Notes: generated by a model not told the origin, from the letters alone. A stretch of DNA of 64,000 nucleotides from an uncultured Lachnospiraceae bacterium (GCA_934351255.1 CAKRJH010000004.1:1-64000); one strand, 5' to 3'. Shown: positions 40,631 to 50,650, counted from the first letter of the stretch. Translations and numbers: made by a program.

Positions 40631-42877
40631 ATGAAAGACAAGATTTTCGGTGTTTTGCAGCGAGTGGGACGAAGCTTTATGCTCCCGATCGCGATCCTTC
40701 CGGTGGCCGGGCTGCTGCTTGGTATCGGAAGCTCATTTACCAATGCGACGACGATTGAAACCTATGGACTGACAAAGATTCTCGGGGAGGGGACGCTGCT
40801 GCATTCCCTGCTGATGATCATGAACAGTGTGGGCAGTGCGGTATTTGACAACCTGCCGCTGATCTTTGCCGTAGGTGTGGCGATCGGTATGGCCAAGAAA
40901 GAAAAAGAGGTGGCTGCGCTGTCAGCGGTGATCGCCTTTTTCGTAATGAATACCGCGATTCACGCCATGCTGGTCGTGACCGGACAGATCCTTGGCGATG
41001 GTTCGATCGCATCGACAGTTCTGGAGGGAACGATCACCTCGGTGTGTGGTATCCAGTCCCTGCAGATGGGTGTGTTTGGAGGTATTATCGTAGGCCTCGG
41101 TGTGGCGGCATTGCACAACAGGTTCTACAAGATCCAGCTTCCAAATGCATTGTCCTTCTTTGGAGGCACCCGTTTCGTTCCGATCATTTCTACCGTGGTA
41201 TACATGTTTGTGGGAATCGGGCTGTATTTTGTATGGCCGGTGGTTCAGAACGGCATCTATGCACTGGGTAATCTGGTGACCGGCACCGGATACCTTGGGA
41301 CGCTGATCTTTGGTCTGATCAAGCGTGCGCTGATCCCATTTGGACTGCACCACGTATTTTACATGCCATTCTGGCAGACCGCAGTGGGCGGAACCGCCGA
41401 GGTGGCCGGTCAGATGGTACAGGGTGGACAGAATATCTTCTTTGCGCAGCTTGCAGACTCTGCGCATGTAGCACACTTCAGTGCGGATGCGACGAGATAT
41501 TTCTCCGGGGAGTTTATTTTCATGATCTTTGGTCTTCCGGGAGCAGCACTGGCCATGTACCAGTGTGCGAAGCCTGAGAAGAAAAAGGCTGCCGGAGGTC
41601 TGTTATTATCAGCCTCTCTGGCCTGCATGGCGACCGGTATCACGGAGCCTCTGGAGTTTTCGTTCCTGTTCGTTGCCCCTGCACTGTTCGCAGTTCAGGT
41701 AGTGCTGGCAGGAAGTGCGTATATGATCGCACATATGTTAAATATTGCAGTCGGACTGACATTCTCCGGCGGGTTCCTGGATTTCTTCCTGTTTGGTATT
41801 CTTCAGGGAAATGACAAGACAAGCTGGCTGCGAGTGATTCCGGTTGGTATTATTTACTTCTTATTATACTATTTTATCTTCAAGTTCCTGATCAAAAAGT
41901 TTGATTTCAAGACACCGGGACGCGAGGATGACGATACAGAGACAAAACTTTACACAAAAGCAGATGTCAATGCCCGCAGGGAATCCGGGACACAAGGGCA
42001 GGCGGCCGTATCCGATGATCCGGTCAGCGAGGCCATTACCCGGGGACTTGGCGGCAAGGCCAATATCAGTGATGTAGACTGTTGTGCGACCCGTCTTCGC
42101 TGTACAGTCAAGGATCCGTCGCTGGTTCAGGACGGTGTGCTCAAGGCTACCGGTGCATCCGGTGTGGTACACAAAGGACAGGGCGTTCAGGTCATTTACG
42201 GGCCGAATGTCACAGTGATCAAGTCCAATCTGGAGGATTATCTGGAGAAGGCCGTGGACGAACCGCAGAGCGCACCGAATGTGCAGGAAGAATCTGCCAA
42301 GGAGACAGAGCAGGGCGCAGCTTCTTCGCAGGGAAATGCAGCCGGTGAGACAGGAAACGCATCCTCAGCACAGGAAGGTACCGGGGCTCAGACAGAAGAT
42401 TCGCGCGAGGTCATTGACCGCATTGTGATCTCAAGTCCTGTGACCGGTCTGGCGGCAGATCTGGGGACTGCGCCGGATGAGGCATTTGCGCAGAGAATGA
42501 TGGGAGACGGAGCGGCAGTGACTCCGCAGGACCCATATGTGAGAGCACCGGAAGACGGTGAGGTGGCGTTTGTCTTTGACACCAAACATGCGATTGGTTT
42601 TGTCACTGCAAGCGGGGTCAGCCTGCTGATCCACGTTGGAATTGATACTGTCAAATTAAATGGTGAAGGATTTGAGGCACTGGTAGAGACCGGGCAGGAA
42701 GTGAAGAAGGGAGATCCGATGCTGAAACTGGATCTGGACTATCTGAGCAGCCATGCACCGTCTATCGTGTCACCGGTTCTGTGTACGGAGCTGGAGGACA
42801 ATCAGAGAATTCATCTGTTAAAGGAAGGTCAGATCCGGGCCGGAGAGCCATTGTTTGAGATCGAGGTGCTCGGCTAG
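40631..42877 (+). CDS. ptsG: Glucose-type PTS permease EIICBA
   Basis: This 748-residue protein phosphorylates a hexose during uptake. Order is IIC (residues 1 to about 425, multiple membrane helices starting FMLPIAILPVAGLLLGIG), IIB (about 455-540, phospho-cysteine C485 in DCCATRLR), a glutamine/alanine/glutamate-rich linker, and IIA (about 590-748, with H653 in DTKHAIG and phospho-histidine H668 in LLIHVGIDTV). The adjacent C484 is unusual. Substrate is glucose or N-acetylglucosamine; sequence alone does not decide. It is preceded by a conditional terminator and followed by its likely antiterminator. Confidence 0.92.
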   Translation: MKDKIFGVLQRVGRSFMLPIAILPVAGLLLGIGSSFTNATTIETYGLTKILGEGTLLHSLLMIMNSVGSAVFDNLPLIFAVGVAIGMAKKEKEVAALSAVIAFFVMNTAIHAMLVVTGQILGDGSIASTVLEGTITSVCGIQSLQMGVFGGIIVGLGVAALHNRFYKIQLPNALSFFGGTRFVPIISTVVYMFVGIGLYFVWPVVQNGIYALGNLVTGTGYLGTLIFGLIKRALIPFGLHHVFYMPFWQTAVGGTAEVAGQMVQGGQNIFFAQLADSAHVAHFSADATRYFSGEFIFMIFGLPGAALAMYQCAKPEKKKAAGGLLLSASLACMATGITEPLEFSFLFVAPALFAVQVVLAGSAYMIAHMLNIAVGLTFSGGFLDFFLFGILQGNDKTSWLRVIPVGIIYFLLYYFIFKFLIKKFDFKTPGREDDDTETKLYTKADVNARRESGTQGQAAVSDDPVSEAITRGLGGKANISDVDCCATRLRCTVKDPSLVQDGVLKATGASGVVHKGQGVQVIYGPNVTVIKSNLEDYLEKAVDEPQSAPNVQEESAKETEQGAASSQGNAAGETGNASSAQEGTGAQTEDSREVIDRIVISSPVTGLAADLGTAPDEAFAQRMMGDGAAVTPQDPYVRAPEDGEVAFVFDTKHAIGFVTASGVSLLIHVGIDTVKLNGEGFEALVETGQEVKKGDPMLKLDLDYLSSHAPSIVSPVLCTELEDNQRIHLLKEGQIRAGEPLFEIEVLG

Positions 42878-42902
42878 ATCTGATACAGGAGAAGGGATAC
42901 GG

Positions 42903-43742
42903 ATGATGTATAGGATTACAAAGGTATTGAACCACAATTCATTGATCGGGATCGGACAGGATGATCCCGGAGAATGCCTGGTGATGGGGAAGGGCATTGC
43001 CTTTGGCAAAAAAGCCGGGCAGACCGTGGAGGTTCCGACAGATGCCGAGGTCTACTATCTGAAGGAGATGACTGAGCGCGGGGATGCCAGCAAGATCATC
43101 AAGTCGGTGTCGCCGCTTTGCCTGGAGCTGGCCAATGAAGTGCTGAACCGGGCGGAGGAGGAGTTTCAGAAGGTGGATCGCTCCATCCTGTTCACCATGG
43201 CAGACCACCTGGACTTTGCAGTTCGCCGCGTCCGGAACGGAGAGCAGATCAGCAATCCGCTGACCGATGACATCCGTATCCTGTTTTACAAAGAATACAA
43301 GGTGGCAAGCTGCGTCAAGGATCTGCTGCGGGAGCGGCTGGGGATCGAGATAGACGCACATGAGATCGGTTACCTTGCGCTGCATGTGCATGCGGCGATC
43401 ATGGATGAGAACGTCTCGCAGGCCATGGTCATTGCCCGGACGGTCCGGGAGTGTATCAGCCTGGTGGAGGAGGAAACCGGTCAGAGCATTGATGTCATCT
43501 CGCTGGGGTATAACCGTCTGATGAATCATGTGCGCTACATGGTGGCCAGAGCCATTCACGGGGAGAAGCTCAAGATGAGCCTCAATGACTATATGTCCGT
43601 GAAATTTCCCAAGCCATTTATGGCGGCAGAGCGGATCTGCCGGGAGATGGAAAAGAGCCTGAAACTGCCGATCCCGGATGTGGAGAGCGGATATCTGGCA
43701 ATGCATCTGGAGCGTATGCTTGACGAGGAACCGGAAGAATAG
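42903..43742 (+). CDS. BglG/LicT-family PRD transcription antiterminator
   Basis: This 279-residue protein starts with a co-antiterminator RNA-binding domain (YRITKVLNHNSLIGI and VMGKGIAFGKKAGQTV) and carries two PTS regulation domains. Conserved histidines are seen in ADHLDFAVRR and EIGYLALHVHAAI (PRD1) and in SLGYNRLMNHVRYMV and GYLAMHLERML (PRD2). Phosphorylation by PTS proteins controls dimerisation and RNA binding. It follows the permease gene by 25 bases and precedes ptsI by 18. Its target should be the leader terminator upstream of the permease gene. ATG at 42903 or 42906 are both possible. Confidence 0.92.
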   Translation: MMYRITKVLNHNSLIGIGQDDPGECLVMGKGIAFGKKAGQTVEVPTDAEVYYLKEMTERGDASKIIKSVSPLCLELANEVLNRAEEEFQKVDRSILFTMADHLDFAVRRVRNGEQISNPLTDDIRILFYKEYKVASCVKDLLRERLGIEIDAHEIGYLALHVHAAIMDENVSQAMVIARTVRECISLVEEETGQSIDVISLGYNRLMNHVRYMVARAIHGEKLKMSLNDYMSVKFPKPFMAAERICREMEKSLKLPIPDVESGYLAMHLERMLDEEPEE

Positions 43743-43760
43743 GAAATGGAGGAAAAAGCG

Positions 43761-45386
43761 ATGAGTATGAGATCATTTGAGGGCAAGAAGATTTTTAACG
43801 GAGTGGCGATCGGAAAGATCCACTTCTATTCCAAAGAGCAGAATCAGGTCGTGCGCCGCAAGGTGGAGGATGCCGCCGCAGAGTGGGCGCGCTACGAGGA
43901 GGCCAGACAGACGGCCATCGAACAGCTCCTGGGGCTTTACGAAAAGGCCAAAGTCGAAGTCGGAGAGGACAATGCCGTTATCTTTGAAGTACATTCTATG
44001 ATGTTGGAGGATGACGATTACAATGATTCGATCCGCAATATTATTGAGAATCAGGGCGTCAATGCAGAGTATGCCGTCGGCATTACCGGTGACAATTTCG
44101 CGGAGATGTTTGCGAGCATGGACGACGAGTATATGAAGGCGAGATCCGCAGATGTCAAGGATATTTCGGAGCGTGTGATCTCCATTCTGTCCGGGGCCGA
44201 TCAGAGCACACAGATCGGTGCACAGCCGGTGATCGTGGTGGCTGAGGATCTGGCACCGAGTGAGACCGTGCAGATGGACAAGAGCAGCCTGCTGGCATTT
44301 GTGACCAGACTGGGCTCCTCCAATTCCCACACCGCGATCCTGGCGAGAACTATGAGCATTCCGGCGCTGATCGGGGTGCAGATCGATCCGGAGTGGAACG
44401 GACATATGGGTATTGTGGACGGATACGCCGGCCGGTTTATTGTAGACCCGGATGAGGAAACTCTGGAGAAATACCGTGAGCAGCAGAGAAAGGATCAGGA
44501 GCAGAAGGAACTGCTGCAGACCCTCAAGGGACAGGAGACGGTGACGAAGGCAGGCCGTGCACTTAAGCTGTATGCCAATATCGGAAATGTGGGAGATCTG
44601 GGCAATGTCCTGGCCAATGATGCGGCCGGCATCGGTCTGTTCCGAAGCGAATTCCTGTATCTGGAATCTTCCGATTTTCCGACAGAGGATCAGCAGTTTG
44701 AGGCGTACCGCAAGGTGGCAGAGACAATGGCCGGCAAGAAAGTCATTATCCGTACACTGGACATCGGTGCCGACAAACAGGTCGATTACTTTAATCTGGG
44801 ACAGGAGGACAACCCGGCACTGGGCTACCGCGCGATCCGCATCTGCCTGACGCAGCCGGAGATCTTCAAGACCCAGCTCCGCGCTCTGTTCCGTGCGAGC
44901 GCATACGGCAATATTGCCATCATGTATCCGATGATCACTTCCGTGGAGGAGGTGCGCCGTATCAAAGAAATCTCCGCACAGGTCAAGGAGGAACTGACCC
45001 GGGCCGGTATCCGCATCGGAGATGTGGAGGAGGGTATCATGATCGAGACGCCGGCAGCGGCGGTAATCAGCGATCTGCTCGCCAAGGAAGTTGATTTCTT
45101 CAGCATCGGCACCAATGACCTGACACAGTACACGCTGGCGATCGACCGTCAGAATGCCAAGCTGGATGCTTTTTACAATCCGCATCATGAGGCAGTGCTC
45201 CGCCTGATCCAGATGGTAGTGGACAATGCCCACAAGGAGGGCATCTGGGCCGGTATCTGTGGAGAGCTTGGCGCGGACACCACGCTGACAGAGCGGTTCC
45301 TGGAAATGGGACTGGATGAATTGTCTGTCTCTCCGGGAGCAATCCTTCCGATCCGTAAGATCGTGCGTGAGTCAGAGATCGGCTGA
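43761..45386 (+). CDS. ptsI: Phosphoenolpyruvate-protein phosphotransferase (enzyme I)
   Basis: This 541-residue enzyme passes phosphate from PEP to HPr. The active histidine is H190 in SSNSHTAILARTMSIPALIG (core NSHTAILAR). The PEP-binding TIM-barrel domain has GIGLFRSEFLYL, PALGYRAIRICL, FFSIGTNDLTQYTLAIDR (core GTNDLTQYT) and the cysteine loop IWAGICGELGAD. The start at 43761 follows GGAGG at 43749-43753; ATG at 43746 is too close to it. The HPr gene (ptsH), commonly next to ptsI, is not here. Confidence 0.95.
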   Translation: MSMRSFEGKKIFNGVAIGKIHFYSKEQNQVVRRKVEDAAAEWARYEEARQTAIEQLLGLYEKAKVEVGEDNAVIFEVHSMMLEDDDYNDSIRNIIENQGVNAEYAVGITGDNFAEMFASMDDEYMKARSADVKDISERVISILSGADQSTQIGAQPVIVVAEDLAPSETVQMDKSSLLAFVTRLGSSNSHTAILARTMSIPALIGVQIDPEWNGHMGIVDGYAGRFIVDPDEETLEKYREQQRKDQEQKELLQTLKGQETVTKAGRALKLYANIGNVGDLGNVLANDAAGIGLFRSEFLYLESSDFPTEDQQFEAYRKVAETMAGKKVIIRTLDIGADKQVDYFNLGQEDNPALGYRAIRICLTQPEIFKTQLRALFRASAYGNIAIMYPMITSVEEVRRIKEISAQVKEELTRAGIRIGDVEEGIMIETPAAAVISDLLAKEVDFFSIGTNDLTQYTLAIDRQNAKLDAFYNPHHEAVLRLIQMVVDNAHKEGIWAGICGELGADTTLTERFLEMGLDELSVSPGAILPIRKIVRESEIG

Positions 45387-45392
45387 CACAGA

Positions 45393-45539
45393 TCAGTGGC
45401 AGCAGTTGTCGTTTAACATATTGTAGACTTCGCACCAGTTTTTGTGCAGGCGCAGGATCCAGCGGTTCAGCCGTGGATGGGACAGCCAGAAGCAGGTGAA
45501 TCCCTGGCACATTTTATGCTTGCAGCGATCAGATGACAT
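45393..45539 (-). CDS. Possible cysteine-rich small protein, 48 residues
   Basis: On the minus strand a 48-residue frame (starting MSSDRCKHKMCQGFTCFW and ending NDNCCH) opens eight bases after AAAGGA, a fair ribosome site, and ends six bases from the ptsI stop. Six cysteines in 48 residues and several histidines suggest metal or disulfide binding. No family is recognised. It could be a chance frame; codon choice and the ribosome site argue mildly for a real gene. Confidence 0.4.
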   Translation of the reverse strand: MSSDRCKHKMCQGFTCFWLSHPRLNRWILRLHKNWCEVYNMLNDNCCH

Positions 45540-45545
45540 AGAAAG

Positions 45546-45589
45546 AGTCCTTTGCATGGATTGGTATATTTTATGCAGAGGACTTTTTT
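45546..45589 (+). terminator. Intrinsic terminator after ptsI
   Basis: AGTCCT (45546-45551) pairs with AGGACT (45579-45584), with an inner GCAT/ATGC pairing, and six T follow. Confidence 0.7.
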
Positions 45590-45600
45590 ATGTGATGAGA

Positions 45601-45633
45601 AAAAAAGGCAAAACGCTGGTTTTGCCTTTTTTT
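45601..45633. terminator. Second, bidirectional terminator
   Basis: AAAAAAGGCAAAA (45601-45613) and TTTTGCCTTTTTTT (45620-45633) form a strong stem with a six-base loop and T-runs on both strands. The remaining bases to the next gene (45634-45791) show no clear promoter or other element. Confidence 0.88.
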
Positions 45634-45791
45634 GCGTGAAAAATCCGCACCCGTACCCCTGCAAATCCGAGAAGTTACCCCGAAATGTCTATAGAACACG
45701 TAAAATTATGCGGGTATTCAATCCCGGAAATTCCATGGTACGATATCATCAGGGAATAGAATCAGAGGATAGAGTATAAGGAGGCGTTGGA

Positions 45792-48173
45792 ATGATACGA
45801 TTGGAGAATATCCACAAATTTTACTACACCGATGCGGGTGTGACCCAGGCATTGCGCCGTGTCAACCTGCAGTTCAATGTGGGCGAATTTGTGGCGATCA
45901 CCGGCGAGAGTGGAAGCGGCAAGTCGACCCTGCTCAATGTCATCAGCGGCATGGACACGTTTGATGAGGGAGAGATGTTTGTACAGGGGCATCCGACCTT
46001 CCACTACGATGAGAGTGACTGGGAGAAGTACCGGAGAGATACGATAGGATTTGTCTTTCAGAATTACAACCTGATCGGCCATTACTCCGCATTGGACAAT
46101 GTGGTGGCAGCCCTGCTGATCCAGGGCATGGAGGTCGAGCAGGCCAGAGGCGAGGCCGTGGATTATCTGGAGCAGGTCGGGCTGAGCGAGTTTATGAACC
46201 AGAGAGCGTCCTCTCTGTCCAGCGGTCAGAAGCAGAGACTGTCGATCGCGAGAGCACTGGCCAAGAAGACACCGGTGCTGGTGGCAGATGAGCCGACCGG
46301 CAACCTGGACAGCAAGACCGGACGTGCGATCGTTGAGCTGCTGGCCAGCTTATCCAAGGATCGTCTGGTGATTATGGTCACCCATAACTACGATCAGGCG
46401 AGACCGTTTATCACCCGTAAGGTGCGCCTGCATGACGGAGAGGTCGTGGCGGATATCGTCGTTGAGGACGGTGTCGAGGGAGAGGCCTATCGGCCGCCTG
46501 TCGAGCCTGAGACGAGCGCGCTGCAGGAGGAGAAGCGGGCCAAGGAACTGCAGGAGCAGAACCCCGAGAGTGGCAAGAAGAAATCGCATTTTCTGAAGAA
46601 CAGCCTGAACTTCTTCGCGCTGCACAATATCCGCACGCAGCCAAACCGCGCCGGCATGTTCTTCGCCTATTTTGCGATGACGGCGCTGGTGTCCTTCCTG
46701 TTTTTGGGAGAGTTATTCATTCAGTCCGATGACATCAGGACCAGAGTGTACGATTCCTCAGCGTATCTGCAGGAGAATGACTGCCGTCTGTCGGTGCGTC
46801 ACAGCGATGGCAGTGCGATCACGGACAAGGATATTCAGAAACTTGGCCATGTGAAGTATGTGGAATCGGTGGATGCCTACGACGAGGTGTCCGACATCCG
46901 CTATTACATTGACAAGGATTATGATTATAAGGAAGTGTACAGTGACCGGGAAGAGGATGAGGCTGCTGATGAGAACACAGAGGTGAGCCGCGTTGAATTC
47001 CTGGATGACACACATTTCATGCGGTCTGCAACCGCGATCACCAAGGATGATCTGAAGGCGGGACGCCTGCCGGAGGCGCGCGGGGAGATCGTGATGTACA
47101 GCGATGATGATAAGACATTGAACCAGACGCTGGAGTGCTATTTTACGGCGGACAATCTCTGGACACAGGGACAGTACTACGAGACAGACCTGAAGGTCGT
47201 CGGCCTGCTCAAAAAGGACACGGATCAGGTGTATTTCCAGTCTGACTTCTGCCGTATGCTTCTGGCGGGAGCCAGGGGAGTCTCCGTCTATGCAGATTAC
47301 TCCTTTGAGAGGTTATACGGAAAATACAAATACAATGCAGTTGCGGTTCCGGTGATTGGAGACGATCTGAAGGCGGTAAAGAATACGGACGAATATCTGC
47401 CTGCTCTGGACGAATTTGATGATGACATGCAGTATCAGCTTCGATTTTCGGAAAATTATGCGACAGTGCAGACCGGAGGATTGCCGGGGTCGCAGAAATC
47501 GGCAAACCGCAGCACGCTGACCGGCCTGGCGCGTATGAATATTACCGGATATGTGGACGGAAAGACAGTCAAGAAGCAGCTTCGTGCTGATCTGCAGGAC
47601 GATCTGACCACCAAGGACTCCGGTTATTTCGTGGAGATCCCGGAAAAATTATTCTGGGAGATGTACGACTGGGATACCGACCAGGCGGCCGTGTATATCA
47701 GCCACTACAGCAAGACGAAGAAGGTGATCGCAGCATTGGACAAGCTGGGATATGAGGCGATCAATTCCACACAGGTCAGTGCAACTCAGTATGATCCTTC
47801 CAAGGTGATAAGCCGTCTGATCATGGTTGCGATCTCTGTGCTGGTTCTGATCTTCCTGGCCGTGATCCAGGTGCTGATCCTGCGGGCGATGCTCAAGGTG
47901 AAGATCGAGGAGTTCTACGTGCTGAAATTCATGGGAATGCAGCAGCATCAGCTTCGCCAGATCGTCTACAGAGAGCTTCTGGTCTACTGTATGGCGGCTG
48001 TGATCGCGGTGCTGATCGTGACATTTGGAATTAATATGCTGGGAGTGGGACTGCTCTATGAGAGCTATCAGTATATGCAGCTTCCGGGAATCCTGTTGTT
48101 TGTGGTTTACAATCTGATCCTGATGTGGATGACGGCTTCTGCCTTCTGCAGACAGGTGAAAAAGAGAATTTAG
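45792..48173 (+). CDS. MacB-like fused ABC ATPase-permease, first
   Basis: This 793-residue protein has an N-terminal ATPase (Walker A GESGSGKST, signature LSSGQKQR, Walker B VLVADEPTGNLDS) and a C-terminal FtsX-type permease: one helix after the ATPase (MFFAYFAMTALVSFLFLGEL), a large extracellular domain (about residues 310-655) and three final helices. MacB proteins work as dimers and use mechanotransmission to expel peptides or lipoprotein-type cargo. The start follows GGAGG. A second fused protein follows 11 bases downstream, so a heterodimer is likely. Substrate unknown. Confidence 0.9.
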   Translation: MIRLENIHKFYYTDAGVTQALRRVNLQFNVGEFVAITGESGSGKSTLLNVISGMDTFDEGEMFVQGHPTFHYDESDWEKYRRDTIGFVFQNYNLIGHYSALDNVVAALLIQGMEVEQARGEAVDYLEQVGLSEFMNQRASSLSSGQKQRLSIARALAKKTPVLVADEPTGNLDSKTGRAIVELLASLSKDRLVIMVTHNYDQARPFITRKVRLHDGEVVADIVVEDGVEGEAYRPPVEPETSALQEEKRAKELQEQNPESGKKKSHFLKNSLNFFALHNIRTQPNRAGMFFAYFAMTALVSFLFLGELFIQSDDIRTRVYDSSAYLQENDCRLSVRHSDGSAITDKDIQKLGHVKYVESVDAYDEVSDIRYYIDKDYDYKEVYSDREEDEAADENTEVSRVEFLDDTHFMRSATAITKDDLKAGRLPEARGEIVMYSDDDKTLNQTLECYFTADNLWTQGQYYETDLKVVGLLKKDTDQVYFQSDFCRMLLAGARGVSVYADYSFERLYGKYKYNAVAVPVIGDDLKAVKNTDEYLPALDEFDDDMQYQLRFSENYATVQTGGLPGSQKSANRSTLTGLARMNITGYVDGKTVKKQLRADLQDDLTTKDSGYFVEIPEKLFWEMYDWDTDQAAVYISHYSKTKKVIAALDKLGYEAINSTQVSATQYDPSKVISRLIMVAISVLVLIFLAVIQVLILRAMLKVKIEEFYVLKFMGMQQHQLRQIVYRELLVYCMAAVIAVLIVTFGINMLGVGLLYESYQYMQLPGILLFVVYNLILMWMTASAFCRQVKKRI

Positions 48174-48184
48174 GAGGTGGAGTT

Positions 48185-50623
48185 ATGATCAGGATTCAGG
48201 ATCTGAATAAATATTTTTACAAGGGAAAGCCTCAGGAGAACCATGTGCTCCGGGATATTGATCTGGAGCTTCCGGATTCCGGACTTGTGTGTATTCTCGG
48301 AGAGAGCGGTTCTGGTAAGACGACCCTGCTCAATACCATGGGCGGACTGGATGTGTTCCAGAGTGGTACCATTGCCATCGACGATGCGGTGATGAAGAAG
48401 TATGAAGCGCAGCGCATGGAGATGGTCCGCAATAAAAAATTTGGATATATTTTCCAGAATTATTATCTGCTGCAGGACTATACTGTGGAGTATAATGTCA
48501 AACTCGCACTCAATATGTTTGACCTGCAGGAAGATGAAAAGGACCAGCGCACCGATTACGTGCTGATGGCCCTTGGCATGAAGAAATACAAAAAGAAACT
48601 GGTGTCACAGCTTTCCGGCGGACAGCAGCAGCGTGTCAGCATTGCCAGAGCGCTGGTGAAGGCACCGCAGATCATTCTGGCCGATGAGCCTACCGGCAAT
48701 CTGGACGAGGAAAACACCCTGCAGACCATGAGCATTTTGAAGAGTATCTCCAAAGAATGTCTGGTCGTGGTGGTTTCCCATGAGCGCCAGATCGCAAGGT
48801 TCTTTGCGGATCGAATCATTGAGATCAAAGACGGAAAGATCGAGAAGGATTATGAGAACACGCCGCAGGAGGCCTATGACCGCGTGGACGATGCCAATAT
48901 CTACCTCAAGGATCTGGAGGATGAGGTGATGGAGTCCGATCTGGCGCAGGTGCATATTCATCTGCAGGAGGGACAGAAGCCCGAGAAGGTCGAGATCCAT
49001 CTGGCCTGGAAGAATGGCAAGCTGTATCTGCAGGGGCCGGATCAGGTACAGATCGTGCTGACCGGCGAAGAGTCCGGCGTGGAGATGGTGAACTCGCACA
49101 GGCCTCGTCTGGAGAAGAAGCATCTTGATGAAGTGCATTATGCCCTGCCGCCGATCGAGGGACAAAAAGAAGCCAAACTGTCACCGATCCAGATACGCCG
49201 CATGGCGATGGAGAATCTCAGACTCATGTGCAAAAAACAGAAACATGTACTGGGGATCATCCTGGCGGCAGCGCTTCTGCTGACATTGACACTGGCAGAT
49301 TATATGACACAGGTCAGCGTGGATCAGGAGTCCGTGGTGACATCCGATTCACATTATGTTACAGTAGAACTGGTCCGCTCTGCATCGGAGGACTCCGAGA
49401 TCCTCAATGAGCAGGTGCGTGACTATCTGAAAAAACATGTAAAGAACAGCAAATATCAGAAGTATTATCCGGATACCTCGGCTTCGATCAATCTGGTGTA
49501 TCAGGGCTTCCATCAGCTGTCCGCATTGACCGGTACGCTGGAGGGATATTCTTCTGTGGATATCGCACAACTGGATCAGAAGGATCTGGTGGCCGGACGT
49601 ATGCCGGAGACCACACAGGAGGTCGTGGTAGACCAGTGGCTGCTGCATAATTTCCAGGACAAAAAGGGAATCTTGTCGAAGGTGCTGACCAAACCGTCGT
49701 CCCTGCTTGGCATGGAACTCAAAGCCGCATCTTCCTCCGTCAACTGGAAGATCGTCGGAGTATGCAATACTCAGGAGCCGGCATTGTATATGGATCCTGC
49801 GCTGATGACACAGCTCGACTTCCGCGGAAGCAGTTTCCTGACGGATCAGATGGCCAGAGAATTGTATCCGGATGAGTATGGTGATCTGAAACTGACCGGC
49901 CATCAGGCGTATGTTGTGGGCAATGGAGATGTGGGGCCGATTTCGACCGATCCGGTGGAGTTACAGGATGACAGACTGAACCTGACGCTCAATGTCGTGG
50001 GTTATCTGCCGGAGAATTCCGACAACCGCGTGATCTGTTCGACGGATCTGGTGCAGGAGATTCAGGATGAGTTTATTGTGATGTCCAAGTCATTCCGCAT
50101 CTACACCGATGATGTGGATGGAGCGATCGATTATTTCAAGCACAGTGCTGGGGATTACAGAGACTATTTCGGCATCAAGGCGACCTGCGGATATCAGGAT
50201 CAGATGAAGGCATATCAGAATCTGCGCAAACCACAGGTCGGCGTCAAGTCCATTCTGAGCCTGGCCATCCTTCTGGTGTCACTGATCATCATCTTCTTCA
50301 CGGTCAAGTCCAATGCGATATCCCGCAGCGAGGAGCTGACAGTATACCGCCTGATCGGTATCTCGCACCGCAGTATCCGCAAGGCGTATCTTCTGGAAAT
50401 GATGACCATGACCGCGATGATCGCGGTGCCGACGATCCTGGTCACCGGATCCGTGATGAAATTCCTGGCGTCCGTGCCATCGCTGGAAATAAATCTGGTT
50501 CTGCCGTGGTGGGCTATGGCCGTGCTGGCTGTAGCGCTGATCCTGATCAATGCCCTGATCAGTATTCTGCCGGTCGATGCGATCATTAAGAGACCGCCGG
50601 CGCAGCTTGCGGCAAAGAAGTAA
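48185..50623 (+). CDS. MacB-like fused ABC ATPase-permease, second
   Basis: This 812-residue protein has the same plan as its neighbour: ATPase (Walker A GESGSGKTT, signature LSGGQQQR, Walker B ILADEPTGNLDE), an acidic cytoplasmic linker of about 130 residues, a first helix (VLGIILAAALLLTLTLADY), an extracellular domain, and three C-terminal helices (SILSLAILLVSLIIIFFTV onward). The start at 48185 follows AGGAGGTGG; upstream in-frame codons lie inside the previous gene. The two proteins probably pair. The linker is not typical of MacB and could be a regulatory insertion. Confidence 0.9.
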   Translation: MIRIQDLNKYFYKGKPQENHVLRDIDLELPDSGLVCILGESGSGKTTLLNTMGGLDVFQSGTIAIDDAVMKKYEAQRMEMVRNKKFGYIFQNYYLLQDYTVEYNVKLALNMFDLQEDEKDQRTDYVLMALGMKKYKKKLVSQLSGGQQQRVSIARALVKAPQIILADEPTGNLDEENTLQTMSILKSISKECLVVVVSHERQIARFFADRIIEIKDGKIEKDYENTPQEAYDRVDDANIYLKDLEDEVMESDLAQVHIHLQEGQKPEKVEIHLAWKNGKLYLQGPDQVQIVLTGEESGVEMVNSHRPRLEKKHLDEVHYALPPIEGQKEAKLSPIQIRRMAMENLRLMCKKQKHVLGIILAAALLLTLTLADYMTQVSVDQESVVTSDSHYVTVELVRSASEDSEILNEQVRDYLKKHVKNSKYQKYYPDTSASINLVYQGFHQLSALTGTLEGYSSVDIAQLDQKDLVAGRMPETTQEVVVDQWLLHNFQDKKGILSKVLTKPSSLLGMELKAASSSVNWKIVGVCNTQEPALYMDPALMTQLDFRGSSFLTDQMARELYPDEYGDLKLTGHQAYVVGNGDVGPISTDPVELQDDRLNLTLNVVGYLPENSDNRVICSTDLVQEIQDEFIVMSKSFRIYTDDVDGAIDYFKHSAGDYRDYFGIKATCGYQDQMKAYQNLRKPQVGVKSILSLAILLVSLIIIFFTVKSNAISRSEELTVYRLIGISHRSIRKAYLLEMMTMTAMIAVPTILVTGSVMKFLASVPSLEINLVLPWWAMAVLAVALILINALISILPVDAIIKRPPAQLAAKK

Positions 50624-50650
50624 AGTAACGAGTAAAGGGAGGAATGGAGC

